The notes under the pieces were generated by a model. That model did not search any database, was not told the origin of the DNA, and saw only the letters and a program-made list of their open reading frames with translations. Shown here piece after piece: positions 31,940 through 43,064 of a stretch of 64,000 bases of DNA (the first letter of the stretch is position 1; each line of letters starts with the position of its first letter). Source of the DNA: Hyaloperonospora brassicae (lineage: Eukaryota; Oomycota; Peronosporomycetes; Peronosporales; Peronosporaceae); contig CANTFL010001420.1 in assembly GCA_947650285.1 (NCBI GenBank), positions 124,001 through 188,000 on the forward strand. The letters are read 5' to 3'. Position numbers and translations under genes: made by a program.

Positions 31940-33169
31940 TTACGCTTCTTTCGCCATCGTGACCTTCTTCTGGAAGGCATCGAGCGAGAGCATAGCGATG
32001 CGTTGGCCGCGTTTTCGATCGCAATTGAGCTCCACGCAACGGTCTCTCGCCTCGTCGTACGTGCACGTGACCACGTCGCCCTACAGTCATTGCCAGGAGT
32101 CAATTGGTGCGCTCGAAAGTACATGGACAAGAGACAACAATGCGTATGCACCTCTTGCAAGAGCTGTTGGTAATGGTGCAGGTCCGTTCGGCTTGAGTAA
32201 AACACGTACTCACGCCTGACATGCGTCAAAGGGGTTGTCCCGGCAGGGACGATGTCGACGTACGCGTGAAGCTGTTGACGCTGCCGCTCCTCCAGTCGCT
32301 TCATCTCGACTGCTTGGGCTTTCGAGATCCCTCCATACTGCTTCAGTTTCGCTTCTCGTCCTCGCTCCTGGTACTGCTCTTGGATCGAGACCATTGCTCG
32401 GAACGCATGCAGTAGCGAATCGTGCACGCCCGGACCAGTCGATGCAGGTTCGAGAACCCGCAGTGCCGACGCTACAGCTTCTAACGTCGACATGCAGCCT
32501 TCCATCGGCTCTCTTGCGAACAACAAACCACACGATGCAAGCTCCATCAAGTCCAGCCCACGCTCTTTCGATGCCACGGACCAGCTACTGTACGCACCGC
32601 CTCAAGTCGCCATAGATGCTCGATGGACCAGGACCTCCGTCGTCACGCTTGTTCGTACCCAGACAGACGTAGTGGAACCTCGCCCCCCGCGCCTCCCAAC
32701 TTTGAGCCGCTTGGTCCCATGTGTTTCGATTGCGTCGTGCGATCTTCTTGGCCTCTCTCCATGTGCCGTCAATGACGACCAGCAGCACTCGCTTGGAGCT
32801 TCGGATGCTCGTCGACTCGCCACCTATCGCTTCCAGTGGCAGCGCGCGATCGTCTGGGAACAAGACCAGTGCAGCGTCCATCGGCTCATCACCTCCGCCG
32901 TACAACAGCTCGTCGAGGTCTCTGTGCACGCCAGGACTGCAGTCGCAGTCGTCGTCTACTGTCACAAGTGTCACGTTCTGCAGACTCTGTGCCAAGATCG
33001 GCACGGACGAAATCGCTGCACGTCGACGTTTTTCGTGCTTGTGTTGGACCACCAGCACATGCGTCCGCTCTGTCGCCAATAGGTCGGGCGGTAACGACGG
33101 ACAGTAGCACACTTGAGGCGGACGTGTGCACCGCGCACAAGTCGCACGTTGCGCCGCTTTCTCAGCCAT
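31940..33169 (-). CDS. DTW-domain tRNA-uridine aminocarboxypropyltransferase-like (3 exons)
   Basis: DTW-domain enzymes (DTWD1/2, bacterial TapT) transfer 3-amino-3-carboxypropyl from SAM to uridines of tRNA. Exons 33169-32598, 32512-32152 and 32080-31940 give 357 residues, with introns of 85 and 71 bases and all phases closing. The N-terminal zinc motif CARCTRPPQVCYC is at about 11-23. VLVVQHKHEKRR follows, then the name-giving segment VIDGTWREAKKI. Exon 2 carries the family end EPMEGCMSTLEAVASALRVL. After the domain come about 100 more residues, helical and charged, with YVFYSSRTDLHHYQ. Exon 3 adds CTYDEARDRCVELNC and ends MAKEA. A readthrough of the second intron remains open to 31756 but gives low-complexity sequence and is rejected. 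Same strand as RPS3 and 235 bases downstream of it. Confidence 0.85.
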
Positions 33170-33404
33170 TCAATTATGGAACATCCTCCGACCGTTCGAG
33201 TCATCGGCTCATGTATCACAAGTGCACCATCACGACGGCTTCTTCGAACATACCGAGCAGCTCAAGAACGCTCGACAGTATCACGTGTTCTCTTCTCGTA
33301 CCACGACGTTGGAGACAACAAGCAGAAGCAGAGACAGAGGCAAACGCAGAAGAAGAAGTCTGTAGATTACCATTACACTGTCCTTACTACGAGACAGGCG
33401 AAGC

Positions 33405-34151
33405 TCAAGCAATGGGTTGGTACATGGGGTCCACGGGACCAGCCGCCACAGGCGACGCGACCGGCACGATCGGGCTCGAAGGTTCTACGTACGGACGGTA
33501 CACTTCTTCCTTGGGCTCGAGGATCGTGACCACGTCGTCCAGGGCGCGCTTCGGGCCCTGTTTGCCCGTCGGGTCGTGCGGCAGCATGATCGACACCTTG
33601 ACGCCCAGCACACCCTGACGCATCATCACGTGGCGCACGGCCGTGTCCACGTACTCCTGCGAGGCATTGCCCGTCTTGACCATGTACCCCTCGTTGAACT
33701 TCATGGCCTTGGCACGCTGCGCGCGCAGCTTGCCAGACACAATGACCTGCACGCCCTTGGCACCGGCTTCCATGACAAAGCGCACGACCGAGTAGCACGC
33801 GCGACGCACGGCGAGCCCACCGAGGAGACGGTACTTGAGCGACTCTGCTTGCGCCTGCGAGCACAGTCCGCGGTTGGCCACGCGCTCGGCGTAGAGCTCC
33901 ACGGCGCCATCGGGGAAGTTGAACCGCTTCTGGACGACCGACGTGAGCGCGCGAATGCGCTGCCCCTTCTCGCCCAGCACTTCCTGCGTCCGCGTGGCGC
34001 GGATGATGATCTCCGTGCGCATGGGCGTCACGCGCACTTCGACGCCCGAGTAGCCGTCGCCGTAGAGCTCCCGCTGCAGGAGCTCGTTGAGCTCGGCGTA
34101 GAACACACCGTCGGCGACGAACTTGCGCTTCTTGGAGATGTTGGCGGCCAT
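33405..34151 (-). CDS. RPS3: 40S ribosomal protein uS3
   Basis: Component of the small-subunit head at the mRNA entry channel. 248 residues and intronless. The start [20 protein letters not shown] is the standard N-terminus. A KH domain at about 20-95 contains [19 protein letters not shown]. The C-terminal domain carries [32 protein letters not shown] and [20 protein letters not shown], followed by a short acidic and proline tail. Length and all conserved blocks agree with eukaryotic uS3. The frame is open for 91 codons upstream, but the true start is fixed by homology at 34151. The CGTCCATCACTT element at 34228-34239 is probably near the transcription start. Confidence 0.97.
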   Translation of the reverse strand: MAANISKKRKFVADGVFYAELNELLQRELYGDGYSGVEVRVTPMRTEIIIRATRTQEVLGEKGQRIRALTSVVQKRFNFPDGAVELYAERVANRGLCSQAQAESLKYRLLGGLAVRRACYSVVRFVMEAGAKGVQVIVSGKLRAQRAKAMKFNEGYMVKTGNASQEYVDTAVRHVMMRQGVLGVKVSIMLPHDPTGKQGPKRALDDVVTILEPKEEVYRPYVEPSSPIVPVASPVAAGPVDPMYQPIA

Positions 34152-36580
34152 TGTGCGTCGGCTTTGGTTGTTGGCTTGATCGGCTGCTGCTGCTGCTTCT
34201 TCTTCTGACGGAGCGGCCCGAGATCCCAAGTGATGGACGAGCAGCTCATGTTTGGGGCCGTGGACGGCTGGGAGCCAACCGTTTTTGTTGGGGGAGTTGG
34301 TGGTGAGGTTGCACGAAGGTGCGTGCAGTGAGGTCGTCCGAAAGGCGCCGAGTTGCGACGCGTGCGTTAGATTGTGTCGATCGGTTCCATCTGTTTTGTG
34401 CGGTCGTGCGCGTGTGGTAGTCAAGCTGATTATGACCTTTCAGATGGGTTTCTAGATGTGTAGCCACGCGAGACGCCATCAAGTTGTCTTGGCAGATAGA
34501 ACGTGTGTGATGACGCTTTTCGTGGTAATAAATAAATAAATAGGTTCGAACGCGCTTTCGATGCAACGGCAATTCGTTGCTCAGCTCTTCATACGTGTTT
34601 GATCCTTGGAACGAGGAGATGGACGTCAAAGTTGCTAAAGGGTTTCATGACGATAACTATGCGTCTCTTCGAGTACTTCGCAATCAGCGCAAACTTTTGG
34701 GTGTTACATGCGATGTTGTCGAGAATCCATCGTACAATGCGACAGCATCGATTCAAGCAACACCAGCTTGCTTAGGGAGCACAACGTTCTGAACATGTCC
34801 ATCGTGAGATCCATTTATCGAGATACCAGACGCAGAGTCGGCAAGATCACCAGTCTTGTGCTCTGTCCACTCAAGTATCACCTACATCACCATGATAAAC
34901 GTTACAGGAGAATTAACCATGGACGTATCGAGTCGTGATCATCCAATCTTGATATACTCTGAACACAAAGTGGCCAGAATACTTTTGAGGTTGACTTGAG
35001 CTTCGGTCTTGTTGATTCACAAAGATGCAAATGACAACGTTGATGCTGATGCAGCCTTTTAACAACGCAACTCGCGTCCGACTCGGCTGGTATCCACATA
35101 TCTTGCGTCACGTCGAACACGACACCGAACCACGATTCGATCACATACAATCTTTGTCGCGGTCGAACAATTGAGGTAGTTCATGCGTACATGCGCAAAT
35201 GCCACCAATTCATGTTTTACGGACTCTCGAGCGGATGCTTCGTCGATTTTTCTAGTCGTTTCTGTTGCTGGTCGCTGACGACACCATCAATGGCCGGACT
35301 TGACACGCCGTGAGATTTGTCCAACAGCGTCATTCAAACAGCGCTTCACTCGATCGCAGTCGGACTTTTGGCTGAGTAAACATATCTGCTCAGTGTTGGC
35401 CTGTCGTCTGCGCTCAATACATGCTCACTGCGACTGGATCCCTTCCTTGCTACGTGAGACAGCACTGCAACTTGCAGCTTCTACGATGAACTCCATCCAG
35501 CAGTCACACTTGGTCTCGAGCCAGCAACGCGACTCTCGAAGTTCATTACTATTTTCGGTCAGCAGCATTGACTGAATACGTCGAGCGTTCTGCTTGTACG
35601 CATGATCGCTCGAGATGCTGACCGCATAAATTCTGTTGTAGCGCGATTCCGAGCTGACAACCCGGGCTTTGGACGCCGTTTTGCCAGCATCGTTTGTATT
35701 GACTTCGAACATCTGCAGGGCCTTGAGTAGGCTACTTATCACATCGGAGATCAAATTTTATGCTGGTACCGGTTGCTCGCGAAAGTGATCAGCAAGTCGA
35801 GAATTGACGCATGCTTTGACCGGCGACACTGAGGCATCGACGATGCCCGTTGCCGGAGACGAGGTCTAGCTTCGCGCGATCAAATGCTTCCTGTGTCGCT
35901 GTGATTTTCTTCATCCTCTAGCAGCCAATGGTCCACTTCATCGTCACCATGAATCCCCTATAGTGTCCTTGTCAGCTCGAATGTGTCAGCATAAATGCTG
36001 CTATCCAAGAGGTTGACAACACGATATCGTTGGTCGTTGCAACTACCGAAGCTCTTGCTTCATGAATGCAAGAGCAGCTTGTATGTTATTGTCAACGCTT
36101 GATAGCAAAGGTCTCCAGCGCTTGTAAATCGAAGGGCTTGCTCAGGCTGGAAGCAGATTCTCTCTCGCACGCTTTTTCACCCAGAACACATTGTCCGTCG
36201 ATCCGCGAACTGACGGTCACAAAGTCCAGCACCTGTGCGTTGCCCAGTCTTCATCTTCATGACACGACACATGTCAACATTCTCGCAAACGCCTCCAAAT
36301 GCAAACGGCGCTTGTTGCATGTCATCTATGTGGATACTTTCTACCGACAACCGGAAGTCAGGTACGCTATGCATTTTCTTGGGGTCTGTTACTGCTTCCC
36401 ATGCCAATTCTTGGTAGTGGTACCGCATGTAGCGCGAAGACACGCACCTGGACGACCGGATCGCTCTCAGCAACTAGAAACCAGGCAAACATGCAAGAGA
36501 TCGAGACCCGACCTGGAAAGCAGAACACATTGTACCCTCATAAGCCGTATTTAGTCGAACGCATCGAAAATTGCAATCGC
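34152..36580. other. Gene-poor spacer
   Basis: Contains the RPS3 promoter side and about 2.3 kb without a supported gene. A 109-codon minus-strand frame at 35425-35754 is the most protein-like item (ALQMFEVNTNDAGKT), but it has no recognised domain or flanking exons. Confidence 0.5.
34228..34239 (-). promoter_or_regulatory. Shared core element CGTCCATCACTT (RPS3 copy)
   Basis: Identical to the element upstream of GCH1 and at a near-equal distance from the start codon, 77-88 bases. Confidence 0.4.
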
Positions 36581-38795
36581 TCAGCTAGCGTCACGATCCA
36601 CAGCCGGGATGTGCTCCGAGAACCGAGCAGCCTTCGAGATCTTGATATCAGCGTAAGGCGCAGCTTGCTCCACGTCCACATAGTCGAGAGTCTTCAGCTG
36701 CAGGAGCTCGAAGAAGAGCGCGGCAGCTGTCCGCCGGTCTTGAGTCTTCTTCGTTAGCTGCTTGTACGTGACCTCCTCGTTCTTGTGAAGCGACGTTCGC
36801 AGCACTTTCATCACCTTTACAGTGTGTGGATGCCACTTGTGCTGAGCTGTCGAAGCATCCGTGTGGTCAAGGGCGGCACCGTCCTGCGCATCGCTTCGAA
36901 TGTCGTTCACAGCACCTAGCTCGATATCCACGTTCAAATCTTCGAGGTCTTGATCTTGAGGCTCAAACGGTGCTCCCATATCGTAGTCCGGAAAAGCCTC
37001 ATCGAGGTGTTCACTGGAATGCAATCGCAATGATAAGCTTTGCCCAATTCATATTGCTTATTCTATCACAATGAACCAACTTACGGTTCGGCTAGGCCCA
37101 TGTCGGCAAACTCGAATCGGTTTTCATCGTCGGCGTCATGCAGCATAGAACCGTCGCACGACCCCATCGTCACATCTAAACCAGTCTGAACATAACATAG
37201 TGTCATTGAGGTAATGCTGCAGCTGCAGTGGTGAGAAACATAACCCGCAACATACCGAGTTCGAGCTCATACGTGAAGTTGAGCTCATGCGCCGAGTCAG
37301 CTCGATATCCTCCACGTGGTCAGACTCTTTCTGCTTGGAGCCAAACGGGAACTTTCGCTTCTTCATTGTGTACTTGAACATACTCAGCAGCTTGTCCGAC
37401 ATGTGGACCATGCACGGTCGAGCGAACATGTCTGCACTCACCTGCAAGTCGAAGTCGCTCTTGTGCTCTGCCGTCTTACCATACGTGATTTCCCGCGTGC
37501 GGGTAATGTCGGAAGCATCTGCCATGCCCTGCTTCAAGTATGCCGAGGTAAGTTCCGTGACGCTGTCACGTGCAAGTTTTCGTCGTTTCTTGAGCCTTTT
37601 CGTCTCCACTTGCACATTGGCCAATGCAGCATCCAGCGACGCACGCGTCGAGCCATCGATGCTTCCAGGAATGTCCGTGCTGATATCGATAGTCCGGCCA
37701 CTGACATTTGCCGGGTCGTCAAGAGGATCACCCATCTCCATTTTGTCGTCGCCAGGCATTTCAAACGACGCGTCGTTGAGCCCAAATTCCTGCGGCTCTT
37801 CTTCCGTTAGCACAGCGCTTTTGTCCACGAATTTGTCGCTGGTATTCAACAGCCCAGAGTCATCTGGCGGCAACATGGGGGCATCGGCATCGCGTGCGAT
37901 CTCAATGTCACTGACAGTACTCGCGTCTAGTCCAAAGCTGCCAAAGTTGTCATCGAGATCAAACGCCTGCCAATCACTGCCGTCGCCGCCTCCAAACGAA
38001 TCTTCCATCGCAATCGCATCTGCAACAGCAGCAGCAGCAAAAACACACAAGAGACACGTCAGTACAAAGCATCACAAGAACAACGCTACAAAAAAAAAGA
38101 CACTCGCGCTCGCACCTCGTTCCAACCTCCTGCTGTCCAGTGGATCCGCAAGGGTAATGTCCTGACGCCTCGTCACTGTCTGGCTCGATGCAGCCATCCA
38201 CTCGTCCAGCGACGGCACAGCAATTGCACTGCCATCAACAACACGTTCACACCCACAAGAGAGAGAGAGAGAGAGAGACAGAGCGAAAGAGCCCAAACAA
38301 TCACCCACCCACCCACAACCAACAACCCGTTACTCCCCATCACCCCCATTTGCCCAGCGAAAAAAACCCCACCACCACACATCACTAAAAAACCCACACA
38401 GACACACACAAAACCTACTCAATCGAATACGCCACGTCCGCGTCCAAAAAGTCGCCAAAGTGCGCGACATTAATGGCTTGCGGGGCGGCCTGATGCAGCG
38501 TCGCCGGCAGGTCCACGACCCCGGGCCGGAACGCCAACTTGATCTTCACCAGTGCGTCGCTGCAGTCGGCGTAGAGGTACTTGACTTTGCGCGAGTAGAT
38601 GCGCACGACGCCGAGCAGCAGATGGCCCGACACGCGCAGCGCGAGCGGCACTTGCGGGTGCACTATGCTCTCGACAGAGCTGTGGATGTCCGACGTGAAG
38701 ATCTGCTGCTTGTTGAGCTTCTTGTCCCAGTGCGCCGCGAGCCATATCTTGCCCAGTGGCCCTTTCTTGGCCAAGATGATCTGCGAGTAGAACAT
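36581..38795 (-). CDS. RAD21: Cohesin kleisin subunit RAD21/SCC1 (5 exons)
   Basis: The kleisin closes the SMC1-SMC3 cohesin ring and is cut by separase. Exons 38795-38419, 38228-38116, 38019-37256, 37185-37085 and 37013-36581 splice in phase to 595 residues. Residues 1-125 are the SMC3-binding N-terminal domain ([40 protein letters not shown]), ending at the YSI-D junction of exons 1 and 2. Exon 3 is acidic, with an LKKRRK basic patch and helical segments. An ExxR sequence, IEIAR (E203-R206), preceded by Ser-Asp, is a possible separase site. The C-terminal winged helix that binds SMC1 is in exon 5 ([20 protein letters not shown], then [17 protein letters not shown]). Mitotic RAD21 is preferred over REC8 from the N- and C-terminal signatures, but this is not certain. 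Confidence 0.92.
38258..38278 (+). repeat. GA microsatellite in RAD21 intron 1
   Basis: About ten AG units lie within the 190-base first intron of RAD21 (38229-38418), near the acceptor side of the minus-strand transcript. Confidence 0.8.
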
Positions 38796-38818
38796 GAGGA
38801 GAGAGAGACACAGAGAGA

Positions 38819-38900
38819 GCAGTAGCAGTAGCAGTAGCAGTAGCAGTTGCAGTGGCAGTAGTAGTGTTAGTGTTGTTGCTGTTGTTGTTGTTGTTGTTGA
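38819..38900 (+). repeat. AGTAGC and GTT repeats upstream of RAD21
   Basis: Imperfect AGTAGC units pass into GTT units within 30-105 bases upstream of the RAD21 start. They are probably 5' untranslated or promoter sequence. Confidence 0.75.
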
Positions 38901-39248
38901 TGGACAGCGTTCGGGTGAGTGGCGGGACAGAATGGGTACGCGAGTGGATTGAATCGGAATAGACGGGGTATCGAGTAAGCGAGGGGATGGAGTTCTCGAG
39001 GAGGAGTGGGCTTTTGGGTGGGCTGATGGCGACGTCGAGTCGTAGTAGTCTTGTCGACAGGTTTTGTGGAGGGGGGGGGGCGTTGTGGACGAGCGTGTGT
39101 ATATCGATCGATGGACGTATACAGGGGGGATGCGGTTGGGTACTTATTGAAACCACGTTGTGTTGCTGTTCTCGTTGGTTTCGTTTTGTACACGTTTACA
39201 GAGCTCGCGACTACTTGTACAAGTCGTCGCCTCGAGTCGGGTCGCTTC

Positions 39249-39800
39249 CTAGCGAGCGTACTGACGTAGCAGTTCGTAGGCGCGCAGCAGTTTGGGGAAC
39301 TGCGTTCGGGCGCGCGGATCGGAGTTGCAGTCGGGATGCCACTCGAGGGCTTTGGCTCGGAACGCGTCTTTCACCTGCTGCAGCGTGGGCAGCTCCGTTG
39401 CGATTCCATTCCTACCCGCTGATGACCTGATCTCGAGTATGTCCATTGCCTGTTTGAGGTCGCGCTCGTGCGCTCTTGTGGTGGGCACGTCAGCGTCTGT
39501 ATGTCCCGTTCGGCTTCGGCTTCGACGCTTCGAGCGGATCGTTTTTGCATCAAAGCCGAACCACTGGAAGGGGCACGTGCTGCACGCGACGTCCCATCCA
39601 CACACTATGCAGCAGAATTCGAGCTGCTGACGCTGGAGAGCCTGCGTCTGCGGGGGGACGGTCGGGGACTCAGTCGGTTCGTGGCCGTGGGAAGATTTGC
39701 TGGCCACGAGGTGTGGAGAATGTCGTCTTGCAGTGCTGAACGCTTGAGGAGGTGGACGGGTTGTGCTGACATGGCGGAGCCGGTGGAATTGGAAGACCAT
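39249..39800 (-). CDS. J-domain (DnaJ-like) protein, probably mitochondrial
   Basis: 183 residues from the ATG at 39800. The C-terminal part is a J domain with the diagnostic HPD tripeptide (VKDAFRAKALEWHPDCN) followed by FPKLLRAYELLRQY. Such domains stimulate HSP70 ATPase. The N-terminus (MVFQFHRLRHVSTTRPPPQA) is basic and lacks acidic residues, like a mitochondrial presequence. The middle has CCIVCGWDVACSTC, a C-x2-C-x5-C-x2-C arrangement that could bind zinc. An unspliced intron in this section cannot be excluded, since GT and AG dinucleotides are present. The J-domain first helix is weak (DILEIRSSAGRNG), possibly because of such a model error. It is upstream of RAD21 on the same strand. 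Confidence 0.72.
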   Translation of the reverse strand: MVFQFHRLRHVSTTRPPPQAFSTARRHSPHLVASKSSHGHEPTESPTVPPQTQALQRQQLEFCCIVCGWDVACSTCPFQWFGFDAKTIRSKRRSRSRTGHTDADVPTTRAHERDLKQAMDILEIRSSAGRNGIATELPTLQQVKDAFRAKALEWHPDCNSDPRARTQFPKLLRAYELLRQYAR

Positions 39801-39827
39801 AGTATTGACAAAGGAGCTGAATAGATT

Positions 39828-39880
39828 GAGTGAGTGAGTGAGTGAGTGAGTGCGTGAGTGAGTGCGTGAGTGAGTGCGTG
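39828..39880 (+). repeat. GTGA tetranucleotide repeat
   Basis: About 13 units with GCGT variants, 28 bases upstream of the J-protein start codon and probably in its leader or promoter. Confidence 0.85.
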
Positions 39881-40950
39881 ACCAATCGTAGTATACGTGC
39901 ACGTGTCGGCATGAGGTGGTATACAAACATATGCACTCGGCGCAAGTGGTTTTGACTCGCAACCGCTTTTCTGATCAGTACTATTGAGGAGCTACGGACA
40001 CTTTTCGAATAACTTTCGAATGTCAAGGCATACATGCGAACATACGTACACACACATATATACCACATGCATGCAGACGTCCATCGATACATACGTACAT
40101 ACATACGTACGTGAGAAGCGAGAGGGACCCAACGCCTGTATTCAGACAGCGTCTAACCTGAGCTCGGAAGCTGTCGAGCAGCGTGACTTCTCTCTTCTCT
40201 GCAGTCAGCCTCCTTTGACGAGATTGAAGAGCGACTGCTGCATACCGAACAGCAGAAAAAGAGGCTCTTGCACACTTTCAGTCCACTGGTCAAGTGGTCA
40301 CGCCGTGTGTGTTTCTTGCGCATGTCCCTTGCGCTAGTTCACGTATGTTTCCAGTGCCACTTGCGTGCTCTTGTCGTGCACCTCTTGCGAGGTGAAGAGG
40401 TACAGGTGCAGCAGAGCTACACGAGTCACGTCTGCAAGTGATCTGTCCAACGTTGCAGCACTGTTGTCATGTTGCAGCGTGCATCGCGACCTTTTTGCTG
40501 TAGCTGGTAACATGGCGACGACAACGTTCCAAGCAACTTTTGGATCGCCACTGACCTCGTTGCGAACGCGTCGACAACAACTCGAGAGGTCGACAACTAC
40601 GACGACTTCTGACAGCCAAAGATGCTCCACTTGACTGATCGTGCACGGCCATGTGACGGCATTGACCCTACTTACTATAGACAGGCAGAACCAATGCAAC
40701 GAGCACTTGTTGACACGTCGTTATGGTCTGTTTGCTACGATAGCACTACGTCTGGTAGTACAAAGACGACGGACTGCTTCTTCCGTCGGGTGCATTCAGT
40801 AAGTCAGGAAGTAGTGCTCCTCCATCCGTATCGGTTGTTCTTTTCCATGTTTACTATTAAGCTCTGTCATGTGGGGACAGACTGCGCACCTCTACTTGAT
40901 CGCACACTAAACTTCATATCGTTAAACGTCTATCCATAAACTGACTCTAG

Positions 40951-40982
40951 TCATCATCATCATCATCGTCATCATCATCATC
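40951..40982 (+). repeat. CAT trinucleotide repeat
   Basis: About ten CAT units with one CGT, immediately downstream of the kinase B stop codon. Confidence 0.85.
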
Positions 40983-40985
40983 AAG

Positions 40986-42606
40986 TTACAGCGCCACTTC
41001 CTCTACTTCGAACGACGTGAGCGCGTGTTGCAATTTATACAGTGCATCTGCAGCTGTGGGGCGGTCGTGGGGGTTCACCGAGAGACACGCGCGGGCCAAC
41101 GTCAAGAGCTCTGCGGGGCACTCACGGGAGAACTCGACCTGCAGTTCCCCCTTGGAGGTCTTTTGGAGAATCGTATTCTCCGTTGGCTTTTGTCCATTCG
41201 CGTTTCGCACGTTCGCGTACGGCAGTTGATGTGTGTCCAGTTCACTTAGTAGCACACCGAAGGAAAACACGTCAGCTTTGCCATCGTAGTGGCCGCCCAA
41301 CATGACCTCGGGGGCCATCCAGAGCGACGTGCCCACGGCGTTAGTCATCATAAAGTCCGACCGCTCGCGGGACACGCCAAAGTCCGTCAATTTAGCATCC
41401 AACTGGGACGTCAGGAGCACGTTGCGGGACTTTAGGTCCCGGTGCAGCATATTAGGCTCGAGCGAGTGCAAGTAGGCCAGTGCTTGGGCAATGTTGAGCG
41501 CGATCTTGACCTTGTCGTGGTCAAACCCTTGCGGCCGCGTTTGGTTGACCAGAAAGTGGTTCAGCAGGGCCCGAAGGTCCCCTCCGACCAGGTACTCGGT
41601 CACACAGCACACGGTACTAAGGGATCCCCACGCAATGCCAATGAAGCTCACAATGCACGGGTGGTCGAGCTTCGCGAGGATCTTGCTCTCGGCGTACAAG
41701 GCATTGATCTCGTCCATGTCCTTGGCCGTCTCGGGCAACAGCGTCTTCACGGCAACGGTCTGCCCCTTGTACGTGGCCGTAAAGACTTGGCCAAAGCCGC
41801 CGCGCGCCACGAGCTCCTTGATCTGAATCTCTTCGAGCGGAATGCGCGCCGCTACGAGCAACGGGTCGTCCCAGATCCCGCCTTTGCGCATGTGGCGCAC
41901 CGTGAACGGATCGTCGTGCGTGGCAGTGAACAGACCGTTCATGTTTGGCTTCCCCGAATCGGTCGTGCGGTTGCTATTGAGCTTCCCGAACGCGCCTGGA
42001 GGTTCGAGTTTGGACGACGAGACGGACACGGACCGCGAGTCGCCGTAAATTGACTGGCGCTTGCGGAAGGAGAACCGCTTGCCCGTGGCCCGTCGCCTCC
42101 GTGTCACGAAGGCAGCAATGATGAAGATCAGACACGCGACGCCCACGACGATGCCGGCGATCGCACCGCCGGACGCCCGCAGTTTGTTGTCCGTTTCGGT
42201 GGAAATCGGCTTTGCTGGACTCGTTGCCCCGGTCTCTGGTTCCGTTGCCAGAGGGGGCGGCAGTGCTGCCGGTGGTGGGTTGGCCAGCGACGGAGAAAGT
42301 TCCGGCGCAGGCGTCGCGCCGTCCGGTTGGTCCTCGAGGGGTACGAGTTCGGACGATGGCGTCGGGTCGAACGACGTCCTGACCTGGTCGTCGGACCCCT
42401 CGGCGTCTACGACTTTGTAGTCCTTAACGTGGCCGACGATCGTAGTCTGTGCACGTCACGACAGGCGGTGTTAGACACGAAGAAGAAGAAGAAGAAGAAG
42501 AGGAAGAGGAAGAGGAAGAGGTGGAGGAAGAGACTATAAGGTGTGGTGATCGGTGCTGCATCGTACCGTGATGTTGGGCAGCGACGCCATCGAGTAGTCG
42601 GTCATT
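40986..42606 (-). CDS. Receptor-like TKL Ser/Thr kinase B (5' end uncertain)
   Basis: The main exon 42446-40986 joins in phase to a 39-base upstream exon 42606-42568 (donor GTACGA, acceptor TGCACAG), giving 499 residues from MTDYSMASLPNIT. The ectodomain seen here is short, Cys-free and Pro/Thr/Ser/Glu-rich, unlike kinases A, C and D. A membrane segment lies at about 107-128 (IAGIVVGVACLIFIIAAFV), followed by RRRR. The juxtamembrane motif is IWDDPLLVAARIPLEEI. The kinase has RGGFGQV, VAVK K247, HRDLKSRN, DFG and APE and should be active. There is no signal peptide, so further 5' exons are likely. A frame upstream (42737-42880) reads LYPSGCFSSGPECGGKC, which looks like extracellular Cys-rich sequence, but I could not close a splice model. 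Confidence 0.85.
42479..42530 (+). repeat. GAA/GAGGAA microsatellite in the kinase B intron
   Basis: Lies wholly inside the 121-base intron 42447-42567 of kinase B and reads as a pyrimidine tract on the transcribed strand just upstream of the acceptor. Confidence 0.85.
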
Positions 42607-43025
42607 GTCGCTGTTTGTCAACTTTAGTTGTCTCAAAGGAGGAGGTGAGCGCTGGGACGGGAAGCTGTGCGTGAGGGACGTAAAGACCAGAAAGTGGTCG
42701 ACGAGGGATCGACGCCTCGCGAGGCAGCGAAGAGGAGCGACTCGTGGGGTCTACTGCTGCTGCTGCTGCTGCTGCGACGTGTGCCAACTTTTGCACACTG
42801 CACTTGCCGCCGCACTCTGGTCCGCTCGAGAAACAGCCTGAGGGGTACAGAAACTCTGCATCGTCCAACCTCAGGCCTTGCGCGATGCACGTCATTAGCA
42901 CACGCGTCAAGAAAACGCATCGACGGCGTGTGTTCTTTGGATAGAGCGGGCGAACGCGTTGCCACCATGAACTGACAACGAGAGGGTCGAGTGGAAACCC
43001 ACACGCGCCTCGTCGTCAGTTTGGC

Positions 43026-43064
43026 GACAGACAGATAGACAGATAGACAGATAGACAGACAGAC
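43026..43064 (+). repeat. GACA/GATA tetranucleotide repeat
   Basis: Alternating ACAG and ATAG units, about nine in all. Confidence 0.85.

Larger units (their letters stand above)
39801..40985. other. Spacer between the J-protein gene and kinase B
   Basis: A GTGA repeat lies at 39828-39880, a TACATACG-type repeat near 40040-40110 and a CAT repeat at 40951-40982. No gene seen. Confidence 0.6.

Noticed and set aside
33417..34208. 263-codon plus-strand frame opposite RPS3
   Set aside because: His/Arg/Leu-rich mirror of RPS3 codon usage with no homology.
38470..39156. 228-codon frame overlapping RAD21 exon 1 with poly-Asn and Ala-Thr repeats
   Set aside because: Created by the AGTAGC and GTT repeats; out of frame with the kleisin N-terminal domain.
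41442..42053. 203-codon plus-strand frame opposite kinase B
   Set aside because: Antisense to an intact kinase domain; no features of its own.
39828..43064. Regularly spaced short repeats considered as a CRISPR-like array
   Set aside because: All are simple tandem microsatellites without unique spacers.
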